64,000 bases of DNA, from positions 1 through 64,000 of the forward strand of contig CAJXJY010000004.1 in the NCBI GenBank assembly GCA_913055875.1. The letters are read 5' to 3'. The notes beneath the pieces are model-generated. The model did no database searches. It was not told the DNA's origin and saw nothing but the letters and a program-made list of their open reading frames with translations. Numbering within the stretch: position 1 is the first letter of the stretch; the number at the start of each line of letters is the position of its first letter. Below are positions 37,576-46,171 of the stretch, piece after piece. The position numbers and the translations under genes were made by a program. The stretch comes from an uncultured Altererythrobacter sp. GTDB lineage: Bacteria > Pseudomonadota > Alphaproteobacteria > Sphingomonadales > Sphingomonadaceae.

Positions 37576-39554
37576 TCGCCGAACTCGGTCTTGCCGCGTT
37601 ATGGCTCGCCGCTGCGCTGGCGGCGCTGCAATTGGTCGCCGGCTTCCTCGGTGCGCGCAATCCGGATACCGAGATGGCCGCGCTCGTCCGCCCCGCCGCG
37701 GTGGTGCAGGGGCTGCTGTGCGCCTTCGCCTTCGTCATGTTGCTGTGGCTGTTCGCGGTCACCGACCTGTCGGTGAAGCTGGTGGCGACGAACTCGCACT
37801 CGGCCAAGCCGCCGATCTTCAAGCTGTCGGGTGCGTGGGGCAATCACGAGGGTTCGATGCTGCTGTGGATCACCGTGATGGCGCTGGCGGGCGGCCTGAT
37901 CGCGGCCGTGGAGCGGCGGCTGCCCGAGAAGACGATGCAGGCGACGCTCGGCGCGCAGGCCTTCGTCGGGCTCGGTTTCTACGCCTTCCTGCTGTTCAGT
38001 TCGAACCCGTTCGAGCGCCTGCCGCAGCCGGCGGTGGAGGGGCTGGGGCTCAACCCGCTGCTGCAGGATATCGGCCTCGCCTTCCATCCGCCGACGCTCT
38101 ATTTCGGCTATGTCGGGCTGTCGGTCGCGTTCAGCTTCGCGGTCGGCGCGCTGCTGACGCGGCAGGTGACGCCCGAATTCGCGCGCGCGATGCGGCCGTG
38201 GGTGCTGGGTGCGTGGGTGTTCCTGACGCTCGGCATCACCGCCGGCAGTTACTGGGCCTATTACGAGCTCGGTTGGGGCGGGTGGTGGTTCTGGGACCCG
38301 GTCGAGAACGCTTCCCTGATGCCGTGGCTGGCGGCGACCGCACTGCTGCATTCGGCCAGTGTTTTGGCCGCGCGCGACGCGCTTAGGGCCTGGACTATCA
38401 TGCTCGGCGTGGTCGCGTTTTCGATGAGCATGGTCGGGACGTTCCTCGTCCGCTCGGGCATCCTGACCAGCGTCCACGCCTTCGCGGTCGACCCCGAGCG
38501 CGGCAGCTTCATCCTCGTGCTGCTGGCGATCTATATCGGCGGCGCGCTGGTGCTGTTCGCCACGCGCGCCAGCAGCATCGCCGAGGGAGAGCGCTTCGCC
38601 GCGACCAGCCGCGAGGGCGCGCTGGTGGTCAACAACGTCATGCTGTGCGCGATCCTCGGCGTGGTGCTGATGGGAACGCTCTACCCGCTGCTGACCGAGG
38701 CGTTCGATGTGCGCGTGTCGGTCGGGCCGCCCTATTTCAACCCGGTGAGCGCGATTTTCGTGGTGCCGATGCTGCTGGTGATGATGGTCGGCCCGCTGCT
38801 GCGCTGGCGGCGCGACCGGTTGGAGCGGGTGAAGGCGCCGGTGGCCCTTGTCGCGGCGATCCTGCTGGGCACGCTCGCAGTCCTGCTGATCGTATCGACG
38901 ACTGGCCTGTTGCCGCTGCTCGGCCTCGTCCTGGCAGCGGCGCTTGCGGTAGCGAGCTTCTTACCGCTCAGAGGGCGCAATCTACGCCGACTGCCGCTCG
39001 CGGTGTGGGGGATGGTGATCGCGCATTTCGGGCTCGCGGTGGCGCTGTTCGGAATGGCGAGCGAGAGCGCCTTCTCGCAGGAGAAGCTCGCCGCGGTCGC
39101 AGCCGGCGACACTGCCGAAGTCGGCCCGTGGAGCGTCGTGCTCGACGGCGTCCACCCGGTCGCCGGGCCCAACTGGACCGCGCTCGAAGGGCAACTCCTC
39201 GCCAGCTATGACGGCGGCGATCCGATCGAGCTCGATCCACAGGCGCGCAGTTTCTGGGCGCCGGTGCAGCAGACCACGGAAAGCGCGCTCGCGACGCGCT
39301 GGAACGGGCAGCTCTACGCGGTGATCGGCAACGAGGCGGGCGCCGGAGAGAACGGCGCGCGGTGGCAGCTCAGGCTGTGGTGGAAGCCGTTCGTGACCTT
39401 CATCTGGTATGGCGGGCTGCTGGTCGCGCTCGGCGGCGTGCTGGCGCTGCTCGGGCGGCTGTTCGACGATCTCAAGCGCCGCCGCGTCAAGGCACGGCTG
39501 GCCGAACGGCGCGCCGACGAGGCCGAACTGGCCGCTGCCGGGGGAAGAGGCTGA
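37572..39554 (+). CDS. ccmF: Heme lyase CcmF
   Basis: This 660-residue polytopic membrane protein, with about 15 helices, ligates heme from CcmE to apocytochrome c together with CcmH. The signature WGGWWFWDPVENAS lies in the periplasmic WWD domain. The conserved histidines are in WGNHEGSMLLW, FHPPTLYFGY, HSASVL and SVHAF. The start is GTG 37572 overlapping the ccmE stop. ccmG starts at the last base of its stop codon. Confidence 0.96.
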   Translation: MIAELGLAALWLAAALAALQLVAGFLGARNPDTEMAALVRPAAVVQGLLCAFAFVMLLWLFAVTDLSVKLVATNSHSAKPPIFKLSGAWGNHEGSMLLWITVMALAGGLIAAVERRLPEKTMQATLGAQAFVGLGFYAFLLFSSNPFERLPQPAVEGLGLNPLLQDIGLAFHPPTLYFGYVGLSVAFSFAVGALLTRQVTPEFARAMRPWVLGAWVFLTLGITAGSYWAYYELGWGGWWFWDPVENASLMPWLAATALLHSASVLAARDALRAWTIMLGVVAFSMSMVGTFLVRSGILTSVHAFAVDPERGSFILVLLAIYIGGALVLFATRASSIAEGERFAATSREGALVVNNVMLCAILGVVLMGTLYPLLTEAFDVRVSVGPPYFNPVSAIFVVPMLLVMMVGPLLRWRRDRLERVKAPVALVAAILLGTLAVLLIVSTTGLLPLLGLVLAAALAVASFLPLRGRNLRRLPLAVWGMVIAHFGLAVALFGMASESAFSQEKLAAVAAGDTAEVGPWSVVLDGVHPVAGPNWTALEGQLLASYDGGDPIELDPQARSFWAPVQQTTESALATRWNGQLYAVIGNEAGAGENGARWQLRLWWKPFVTFIWYGGLLVALGGVLALLGRLFDDLKRRRVKARLAERRADEAELAAAGGRG

Positions 39555-40081
39555 TGCGCTGGTGGTGGTGGATCCCGCTCGCGCTGTTCGCACTGTTCCT
39601 CGGCGTCGCCGCCTACCAGCTGACGCAGCCGAAGGACGAGTTCATCCCATCGACGATGATCGGCGAGCCGCTGCCCGAATTCGACCTGCGTCCGGCTGCG
39701 GCGGATCGCCCCGGGCTGTCCGACGCCTATTTCCGCGACGGCACGCCGAAACTGCTCAACATCTGGGCCAGCTGGTGCGTGCCGTGCATCGCCGAGGCGC
39801 CGCAGCTCGAACGCCTGCGGCAATCGGGCGCGGAGATCGTCGGCGTCGCCATCCGCGACCGGCCGCAGGACGTTGCGGGCTTTCTGGCGCGCTACGGCAA
39901 CCCGTATTCGCGGATCGGGGCGGACGATTTGTCCGAGGTCCAGCTCGGGATCGGTTCCTCGGGCGTGCCCGAGACCTTCGTGATCGACGGGCAGGGCCGT
40001 ATCATCTACCAGCACATCGGCGATGTGAGGGCGGAGCACGTGCCGCTGCTGCTGGAGAAATTGCGGGAGGCGCAGGATTGA
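39554..40081 (+). CDS. ccmG: Thiol:disulfide interchange protein CcmG (DsbE)
   Basis: This 175-residue periplasmic thioredoxin-fold protein is tethered by an N-terminal helix that begins with an unusual MRWWWW. The active site is WCVPC with Cys75 and Cys78. GSSGVPETFVIDG contains the cis-proline region of the family. It reduces apocytochrome cysteines before heme attachment. It overlaps ccmF by 1 bp. Confidence 0.94.
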   Translation: MRWWWWIPLALFALFLGVAAYQLTQPKDEFIPSTMIGEPLPEFDLRPAAADRPGLSDAYFRDGTPKLLNIWASWCVPCIAEAPQLERLRQSGAEIVGVAIRDRPQDVAGFLARYGNPYSRIGADDLSEVQLGIGSSGVPETFVIDGQGRIIYQHIGDVRAEHVPLLLEKLREAQD

Positions 40082-40109
40082 CTTTGTTGCGCCATCTCGT
40101 TGACGTTTT

Positions 40110-40186
40110 GAGCCCCCGCGAAGGCGGGGGCCTCGGGCCAATGGCGACACGCTGCTGGGCTGAGGCCCCCGCCTTCGCGGGGGCTC
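40110..40186. repeat. Palindromic repeat, CCCCCGCGAAGGCGGGGG family, at the ccmG-ccmH junction
   Basis: Two perfect 25-bp arms (40110-40134 and 40162-40186, beginning GAGCCCCCGCGAAGGCGGGG) flank 27 bp. The likely ccmH start codon at 40141 lies inside this central segment, and the right arm encodes residues 8-15 of CcmH. A second member of the family is at 43254-43333. Confidence 0.93.
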
Positions 40187-40599
40187 GCGCTTACCTCGCA
40201 GCCTTTCTGCTGGCATTCGCGCTGTGCCTTCCCGCTGCCGCCCAGCAATCGCTCCCGCCCGCGCCCTACGCCTACCGCCAGCTCGAAGACCCGCGGCAGG
40301 AGGCCGCGGCGCAGGCGTTGATGGAGACCCTGCGCTGCCTCAAGTGCCAGTCGCAGTCGATCGCCGACAGTGATGCGCCGATGGCGGGCGACATGCGCCA
40401 CCAGGTCCGCACCCGCATCGCCGCGGGCGAGGAGCCCGAGGCGATCAGGGCATGGCTCGTCCAGCGCTACGGCGATTACGTCAGCTACGCACCGGCGGTG
40501 AGCGAGACGACCTGGCCGCTGTTTGCCGTTCCGGCACTGCTGGTGCTGGCGGTGCTGCTGGCGCTGTGGCGGCGGCTGCGCTTGCGGAGGCGGGCGTGA
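40141..40599 (+). CDS. ccmH: Cytochrome c-type biogenesis protein CcmH (CcmL type)
   Basis: This 152-residue protein has a cleavable signal peptide (AYLAAFLLAFALCLPAAAQQ), the redox motif LRCLKCQSQSIADS with Cys66 and Cys69, and a C-terminal membrane anchor. It presents apocytochrome to CcmF. Two starts are possible. ATG 40141 lies inside a palindromic repeat. TTG 40078 overlaps the ccmG stop and would add 21 residues, also partly repeat-encoded. Either way the repeat supplies the N-terminal end of the leader. The gene would otherwise abut ccmG as in related operons. Confidence 0.9.
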   Translation: MATRCWAEAPAFAGARAYLAAFLLAFALCLPAAAQQSLPPAPYAYRQLEDPRQEAAAQALMETLRCLKCQSQSIADSDAPMAGDMRHQVRTRIAAGEEPEAIRAWLVQRYGDYVSYAPAVSETTWPLFAVPALLVLAVLLALWRRLRLRRRA

Positions 40600-41237
40600 G
40601 CTGGCTGCCGACGATCCTGATCGCGCTGGTCGCGTTTGCCGTCGCTGTGTTGCTGCTGCGCCTGCCGCGCAGCGGCTGGTCGCTGTTCGGCGCGGCGTTG
40701 CTGTTCGGGCTGGCGGGCTATGCGATCCAGGGCCATCCTGGTCAGGAGGGTGCGCCCAAACCGCATGTCGAGGCCGCCAACGAAAGCGGTCCTGCGCTGA
40801 TCGACGCGCGCCGCGCGCTGTTCGACCCGACCCGGCCGCCGGGCTATTACATCACGCTGTCGGACGGCTTCGCGCGCAAAGGCAAATTCGCCGATGCCGC
40901 GGGCCTGCTGCGCGGCGCGCTCGACCGGAATCCGCGCGATACCGAGGCGTGGATCGCGCTTGGCAACGCGCTGATCGAACATGCGGGCGGGGTGCCGACT
41001 CCGGCGGCGCTCTATGCCTATGCCCGCGCCGAACGGTCCGATCCCGATCACCCGGCGGCAGCCTATTTCCTCGGCATCGCGCTGCTGCGCGCCGGGCAGC
41101 CGGGCGAGGCGCGCGCGATCTGGGCGCAGCTGGTCGACGAGGCGCCCGAGGATGCGGACTGGCTGCCCGCGATGCGCCAGCGGCTCGAAACGCTCGACCG
41201 GATGCTTGCCGCCGCCTCCGCGCAACCGGCGGAATGA
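40596..41237 (+). CDS. ccmI: TPR-containing cytochrome c biogenesis protein (CcmI-like)
   Basis: This 213-residue protein has two N-terminal membrane segments and a periplasmic TPR domain. Repeat helices are visible in GYYITLSDGFARKGKFADAAGLL, then NPRDTEAWIALGNAL and HPAAAYFLGIALLRAGQPGEA. CcmI binds the C-terminus of apocytochrome c and delivers it to CcmFH. Full CcmI is longer (about 400), so this is the compact form. The start is GTG 40596 overlapping the ccmH stop. It ends the ccm operon. The symbol rests on position and architecture. Confidence 0.82.
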   Translation: MSWLPTILIALVAFAVAVLLLRLPRSGWSLFGAALLFGLAGYAIQGHPGQEGAPKPHVEAANESGPALIDARRALFDPTRPPGYYITLSDGFARKGKFADAAGLLRGALDRNPRDTEAWIALGNALIEHAGGVPTPAALYAYARAERSDPDHPAAAYFLGIALLRAGQPGEARAIWAQLVDEAPEDADWLPAMRQRLETLDRMLAAASAQPAE

Positions 41238-41327
41238 GCGGCGATGTTGCAGGTGCGAAAGGATGGGTGTAAAGGCCGCCGCCTTTGCTCCGCCCGGCAT
41301 GACGGGCGCTTCAGGACGAATGACTGA

Positions 41328-43253
41328 ATGAGCGACACTGCTCCTGCAGGCGCGGCCTCCTCTCCCGACGGCAAGCACGGCCACAGCGCGTCGAAAGCGG
41401 CGCTGGCGGTGGGCGCGATCGGGATCGTGTTCGGCGATATCGGCACCAGCCCGCTCTACGCCTTCCGCGAGACCTTCGTCGGGCGCTCGACCGTCCAGCT
41501 CGACACTGCGCATGTGCTCGGCGTCATCAGCCTGATATTCTGGTCGATGACGCTGGTGGTGGCGATCCAGTACGTCACTATCCTGATGCGCGCCGACAAT
41601 AAGGGGCAGGGCGGCTCGCTCGCGCTGGTGGCGCTGATTTCGAGCCATATCAGCAAGTCGCGCTACGGCTGGCTGGCGGTGCTGCTCGGGGTGTTCGCGA
41701 CCGCGCTGTTCTACGGCGACAGCATGATCACCCCGGCGATTTCGGTGCTGTCGGCGGTCGAGGGGCTGACCGTGGTCGATGCCGGGCTGCAGCCCTTCGT
41801 CATCCCGATCGCGCTCGGCCTGCTGGCGTTCCTGTTCCTGCTCCAGAAGCGCGGGACGGCCAAGGTCGGCGCGCTGTTCGCGCCGGTGATGATCGTCTAT
41901 TTCACCGTCATCGCGGGGATGGGGCTGTGGCAGATATTCCAGACGCCGCAGATCCTGTGGGCGCTCAATCCCTACCACGCGGTCAACTTCTTCGTCCTCG
42001 ACGGCGCGATGGCCTTCCTCGCGCTCGGCTCGGTGGTGCTGGCGGTGACCGGTTCGGAAGCGCTCTATTCGGACATGGGCCATTTCGGCCGCGGCCCGAT
42101 GCGGCTTTCGTGGTTCGGTTTCGTGATGCCGTGCCTGCTGCTCAACTATTTCGGGCAGGGCGCGATGGTGATCGGCCTGCCGCCCGAACAGGCCTCGCAG
42201 GCGATCCAGAACCCGTTCTTCTTCCTCGCCAGCGAGCAATGGCGCCTGCCGCTGGTGTTCCTCGCCACGGTCGCGACCTTCATCGCCAGCCAGGCGGTGA
42301 TCTCGGGCGCGTTCTCGATCACCCACCAAGCGATCCAGATGGGCTTCGTTCCGCGCCTGTCGATCCGCCACACCAGCGAGACCGAGGGCGGGCAGATCTA
42401 CATCCCGGTGGTCAACTGGGCGCTGATGATCGCGGTGATCATCCTCGTGCTGACCTTCCAGAGCTCGTCCAACCTCGCCAACGCCTACGGCATCGCGGTG
42501 ACCGGCGCGGTGACCATCGACACGCTGCTGATGGGCGTGCTGTTCGTCGGCGTGTGGAAGTGGAAGTGGTGGTATGCCGCACCGGTGGTGGCGCTGTTCC
42601 TGATCGTCGACGGCGCCTATTTCGCCGCCAACCTCGTCAAGGTGCCGTCGGGCGGGTGGTTCCCGCTGGTGGTCGGGCTGGTCGCCTTCACCCTGCTCAC
42701 CACCTGGGCGCGCGGGCGCAAGCTGATGCGCGAGCGCATGACCGAAGTCGCGCTGCCGATGGAAATCTTCGCCAAATCGGCCAAGAACAGCGCCACCCGC
42801 GTGCCCGGCACCGCGATCTTCATGGCGAGCCAGACCGGCGGGGTGCCCTCGGCGCTGCTGCACAATATCAAGCACAACAAGGTGCTGCACGAGCGGGTGG
42901 TGATCCTCACCGTGCAGATCGCCGACGTGCCCTATATCGACCCCGCCGAACGGTGCGAATATCACGACATCGGCGACGGCTTCTACCGCGCGGTGCTGCA
43001 TTACGGCTTCATGGAGGAGACCAATGTGCCGCAGGGACTCAAGCACATGGAACGCTGCGGTGGCGAGTTCGACATGATGCAGACCAGCTTCTTCCTCAGC
43101 CGCCAGACGCTGCTCGCGAGCGACAAGCCGGGCATGCCGATCTGGCGCGAGAAGATCTTCGCGTGGATGCTGCGCAATTCGGCCACGGCGATGGAATTCT
43201 TCCGCCTTCCGACCAACCGGGTGGTGGAGCTGGGGAGCCAGTTGAAGATTTAG
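41328..43253 (+). CDS. kup: Low-affinity potassium transporter Kup
   Basis: This 641-residue inner-membrane K+/H+ symporter has about 12 helices followed by a cytoplasmic C-terminal domain. Family markers include [15 protein letters not shown] near residue 30, [29 protein letters not shown] and [12 protein letters not shown]. The protein begins with about 20 polar residues. The gap from the ccm operon is 90 bp and shows no clear hairpin. A palindromic repeat separates its end from the convergent yciB. Confidence 0.95.
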   Translation: MSDTAPAGAASSPDGKHGHSASKAALAVGAIGIVFGDIGTSPLYAFRETFVGRSTVQLDTAHVLGVISLIFWSMTLVVAIQYVTILMRADNKGQGGSLALVALISSHISKSRYGWLAVLLGVFATALFYGDSMITPAISVLSAVEGLTVVDAGLQPFVIPIALGLLAFLFLLQKRGTAKVGALFAPVMIVYFTVIAGMGLWQIFQTPQILWALNPYHAVNFFVLDGAMAFLALGSVVLAVTGSEALYSDMGHFGRGPMRLSWFGFVMPCLLLNYFGQGAMVIGLPPEQASQAIQNPFFFLASEQWRLPLVFLATVATFIASQAVISGAFSITHQAIQMGFVPRLSIRHTSETEGGQIYIPVVNWALMIAVIILVLTFQSSSNLANAYGIAVTGAVTIDTLLMGVLFVGVWKWKWWYAAPVVALFLIVDGAYFAANLVKVPSGGWFPLVVGLVAFTLLTTWARGRKLMRERMTEVALPMEIFAKSAKNSATRVPGTAIFMASQTGGVPSALLHNIKHNKVLHERVVILTVQIADVPYIDPAERCEYHDIGDGFYRAVLHYGFMEETNVPQGLKHMERCGGEFDMMQTSFFLSRQTLLASDKPGMPIWREKIFAWMLRNSATAMEFFRLPTNRVVELGSQLKI

Positions 43254-43333
43254 CGTGAGTCCCCGCGAAGGCGGGGGCCTCAGGAGGTGTAGTGCGACGC
43301 TGCCCGAGGTCCCCGCCTTCGCGGGGACTCACG
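43254..43333. repeat. Palindromic repeat, CCCCCGCGAAGGCGGGGG family, between kup and yciB
   Basis: CGTGAGTCCCCGCGAAGGCG at 43254 pairs with the inverted right arm ending at 43333 (CCCCGCCTTCGCGGGGACTC then ACG). It fills the whole 83-bp convergent gap and could serve as a bidirectional terminator. It is related to the element at 40110-40186. Confidence 0.92.
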
Positions 43334-43336
43334 CCT

Positions 43337-44071
43337 TCATTCCCCCGTCGGCGGCTGGTCCTTCAGCACCTCGTCCTGCTCATCCACCGCCAGCCCGTGC
43401 TTCAGCAGCATCGGAATCTGGCTGAAGGTGAACAGGAAGCTCAGCGGCATGAACACCCACAGCTTGGCCCACAGCCAGCTCTCGAAGCTGAGCGTCGCGC
43501 GCAGAGCCTCGTTGAGGCCGGCGAGGAACAGGAAGAAGATACCCCAATTGCGCGACAGCTTGAGCCAGCCTTCCTTGTCGAGGCCCTCGAAGGCGGCTTC
43601 GAGCAGCGTCTGGAGGAACGCCTTGCCCCTCATCCAGCCGCCGATCAGGACGAGCCCGAAGAAGATATAGATCGCGGTCGGCTTGATCTGGATGAAGCTT
43701 TCGTCGCGCAGCCAGATGGTGAGCGCGCCGAAGCCGACGATCAGCGCGGTCGACAGCATCAGCATCGGCGAGACGCGGCCGAATTTCCACTTCGAGAATG
43801 CCAGTGCGACCACCGCTGCAATCATAAAGGCGATCGTCCCGCGGATCACCGCCGCGATCTCGCCGAGCGGGCCGGGTTCGTCGGGCGAATAGAACTTGTA
43901 GACGCCGAGGAAGACGAGCAGCGGACCGTAATCGACGAGGATGTTGAGCCAGCCGGATTTGGGCTTGCTCCCCGTATCCGTTCGCCCTGAGCCTGTCGAA
44001 GGGCCGGGCGATCCGCCCGCCACCTGTGCTTCGACAGGCTCGGCACGAACGGGGTTCTTTTCCTCGGTCAT
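43337..44071 (-). CDS. yciB: YciB/IspZ family inner membrane protein (septation protein A)
   Basis: The protein has the YciB core: LVDYGPLLVFLGVYKF, then five or so helices with KPTAIYIFFGLVLIGGW and SRNWGIFFLFLAGLNEALR. The family is linked to envelope integrity and cell division. Residues 6-32 form an N-terminal extension (VRAEPVEAQ through PSTGSGRTD) that is translated from a palindromic repeat at 43978-44053. ATG 44071 lies 1 bp after the ftsY stop. The core starts near residue 40. The role of the extension, if any, is unknown. Confidence 0.9.
   Translation of the reverse strand: MTEEKNPVRAEPVEAQVAGGSPGPSTGSGRTDTGSKPKSGWLNILVDYGPLLVFLGVYKFYSPDEPGPLGEIAAVIRGTIAFMIAAVVALAFSKWKFGRVSPMLMLSTALIVGFGALTIWLRDESFIQIKPTAIYIFFGLVLIGGWMRGKAFLQTLLEAAFEGLDKEGWLKLSRNWGIFFLFLAGLNEALRATLSFESWLWAKLWVFMPLSFLFTFSQIPMLLKHGLAVDEQDEVLKDQPPTGE
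43978..44053. repeat. Palindromic repeat of the CCTGTCGAAGG family, translated within yciB
   Basis: The left arm begins CCGTTCGCCCTGAGCCTGTC and the right arm ends CTTCGACAGGCTCGGCACGA then ACGG. It lies wholly inside the yciB reading frame and keeps it open, encoding residues of about 7-32. It is the same family as 3673-3743 and 63072-63205. Confidence 0.9.
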
Positions 44072-44072
44072 A

Positions 44073-44999
44073 TCAGGCAACCCCCGCAATCACGCGCGCG
44101 ACCAGGTCGGGATCGAACGGCCGCAAATCGTCCATCTTCTCGCCCACGCCGATCGCGTGGATCGGCAGGCCGTATTGCTCCGCCGCCGCGACCAGCACGC
44201 CGCCGCGCGCGGTGCCGTCGAGCTTGGTCATGATCAGGCCGGTCACGCCCGCGACCTCCTTGAACACGTCGATCTGGCTGAGCGCGTTCTGGCCGTTGGT
44301 CGCGTCGAGCACCAGCACCACGTCGTGCGGCGCCTCGGGATTGAGGCGGCCGAGCACTTTGCGGATCTTGGCCAGCTCGTCCATCAGCTCGCGCTTGTTC
44401 TGGAGCCGCCCGGCGGTGTCGACTACCAGCGTGTCGATGCCCTGCTGGGTCGCCGCCTTGACGCCGTCGAACACGATGCTGGCCGGATCGCCGCCCTCGG
44501 GGCCGCGCACGATCGGCACGCCGACGCGGTCGGCCCAGGTCGCGAGCTGGCCGATCGCGGCGGCGCGGAAGGTGTCGCCCGCCGCCAACATGACGCCGTA
44601 ATCGTCCTCCTGGAACCAGTGCGCGAGCTTGGCGATGGTGGTCGTCTTGCCGCTGCCGTTGACGCCGATCACGAGGATCACCTGCGGGCGCGGGAAAGCG
44701 GTGATCTCGAGCGGTTTCGCCACCGGGCGCAGGATCGCGGCGATTTCCTCGGCGACGGCCTCCTTGAGCTCCTGCTGGCCGATTTCGAGGCCGAAGCGCT
44801 TTTCCTTCAGCCGCTCGCGGATGCGCGCTGCGGCACTCGGACCGAGATCGGACAGGATCAGCGCGTCCTCGACATCGTCGAGGGTCGCCTCGTCGAGCTT
44901 GGCGGTGCTCACCGCGGCGGTCAGGTTTTCGCTCAGCCGCTCGGAGGTCTTGCGGAAGCCGCCGAACAGGCGTTGGGACCAGCTTGGACGTTCGCTCAT
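44073..44999 (-). CDS. ftsY: Signal recognition particle receptor FtsY
   Basis: This 308-residue GTPase docks SRP-ribosome complexes at the membrane. It has the compact form, with only a short amphipathic start (PSWSQRLFGGFRKTS) instead of the long acidic A domain of E. coli. The N domain precedes G1 GVNGSGKTTT at about 112-121. DTFRAAAIGQL, DTAGRLQNKRELMDEL and TKLDGTARGG follow. ATG 44999 overlaps the end of mtaB by four bases. The order dapF, mtaB, ftsY, yciB forms one leftward operon. Its RNA partner is encoded at the left edge. Confidence 0.96.
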   Translation of the reverse strand: MSERPSWSQRLFGGFRKTSERLSENLTAAVSTAKLDEATLDDVEDALILSDLGPSAAARIRERLKEKRFGLEIGQQELKEAVAEEIAAILRPVAKPLEITAFPRPQVILVIGVNGSGKTTTIAKLAHWFQEDDYGVMLAAGDTFRAAAIGQLATWADRVGVPIVRGPEGGDPASIVFDGVKAATQQGIDTLVVDTAGRLQNKRELMDELAKIRKVLGRLNPEAPHDVVLVLDATNGQNALSQIDVFKEVAGVTGLIMTKLDGTARGGVLVAAAEQYGLPIHAIGVGEKMDDLRPFDPDLVARVIAGVA

Positions 45000-46171
45000 G
45001 CCAGCAGGCCTCGTTCGATGCGTTCGGGGGTGACGGTGAGGATCGTTCCGGGCGGGGTTCCCTCGGGAACCGCCACCCGTGCGAAATCGGGCGTATAGCC
45101 CGCGCCATCCCGCTCGGCGAGCACGTTGTGCGGTCTGCCCACAAGGCTGGCGAGCCATTCCGCCCGCACTTCGCCCACCGCCCTACGCAGTTCCGCGGCG
45201 CGGTCCCTGATCGCGGCCCGGTCGATTTGCGGCATCCGCGCCGCGGGCGTGTTCGGGCGCGGCGAATAGGGGAAGACATGGCCGTGGACGATCCCGAGTT
45301 CGCGCACGATCGAGAGATTGTCGGCGTGCATCGCATCGTCCTCGGTCGGGAACCCGGCGATCAGGTCGGCGCCGATGGCGATTTCGGGCCGCTTCGCCTT
45401 GAGTCGCACGACCAGATCGACCGCATCGCCGCGCAAGTGACGCCGCTTCATGCGCTTGAGGATCAGGTCGTTGCCGTGCTGCAGCGACAGATGCAGATGC
45501 GGCATCACCCGCTCTTCGCCGGCCAACAGCTCGAACAGCAGCGGATCGATCTCGACCCCGTCGAGCGAGGACATGCGCAGCCGCTGCAGCTGCGGAAATT
45601 GGTCGAGAACGGCCTGCACCAGCGCCCCGAGCGGCGGCGCACCGGGCAGATCGTGCCCCCACGAGGTGACGTCCACGCCCGTCAGCACGATCTCGGGCGC
45701 GCCCTGGTCGAGGTGACGTTCGATCTCGTGCAGTACTTCGGCGATGGTCAGCGACCGGCTCGGCCCGCGCCCCTGCGGGATGACGCAGAAGGTGCAGGCA
45801 TGGTCGCATCCGTTCTGCACCGCGATGAAGGCGCGGGTGTGCTTCGGGGCGGCTGGGGTGTTCGGTGCCGAGACGTTCCAGGCCCGCGGGTCGAGCTTGG
45901 CGGTGTTGGCGACCAGCCCGTCGACTTCGGGCATCGCGGCGAGCTGCTCGCGCTCGATATCGGCGGCGCAGCCGGTCACCAGCAGACGCGCGTTCGGACG
46001 CTCGCGGCGGGCCTTGCGGATCGCCTGCCGCGTCTGCCGCACCGCCTCGACGGTGACCGCGCAGCTGTTGACCACCACCACGTCCCGCTCTTCCGCCATC
46101 AATTGCCGGATCCGCTCGCTCTCCGAGATGTTGAGCCGGCAGCCGAGCGAGATGACTTCCGCGCCGTTCAT
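44996..46171 (-). CDS. mtaB: tRNA t6A37 methylthiotransferase MtaB
   Basis: This 391-residue radical-SAM enzyme adds a methylthio group to t6A37 of tRNAs reading ANN codons. The N-terminal UPF0004 domain has cysteines in SLGCRLN, VVNSCAVT and VTGCAA for the auxiliary iron-sulfur cluster. The radical SAM cluster motif CDHACTFCVIP lies near the middle, followed by TGVDVTSWG and HLHLSLQHG. The C-terminal part fits a TRAM domain. GCRLN distinguishes it from MiaB (GCQMN). ATG 46171 overlaps the dapF stop. Confidence 0.92.
   Translation of the reverse strand: MNGAEVISLGCRLNISESERIRQLMAEERDVVVVNSCAVTVEAVRQTRQAIRKARRERPNARLLVTGCAADIEREQLAAMPEVDGLVANTAKLDPRAWNVSAPNTPAAPKHTRAFIAVQNGCDHACTFCVIPQGRGPSRSLTIAEVLHEIERHLDQGAPEIVLTGVDVTSWGHDLPGAPPLGALVQAVLDQFPQLQRLRMSSLDGVEIDPLLFELLAGEERVMPHLHLSLQHGNDLILKRMKRRHLRGDAVDLVVRLKAKRPEIAIGADLIAGFPTEDDAMHADNLSIVRELGIVHGHVFPYSPRPNTPAARMPQIDRAAIRDRAAELRRAVGEVRAEWLASLVGRPHNVLAERDGAGYTPDFARVAVPEGTPPGTILTVTPERIERGLLA

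Noticed and set aside
40485-43046. 853-residue open frame antisense to ccmH, ccmI and kup
   Set aside because: It runs through three convincing genes, is rich in His, Arg and Gln from reversed GC-rich codons, and has no recognisable motif.
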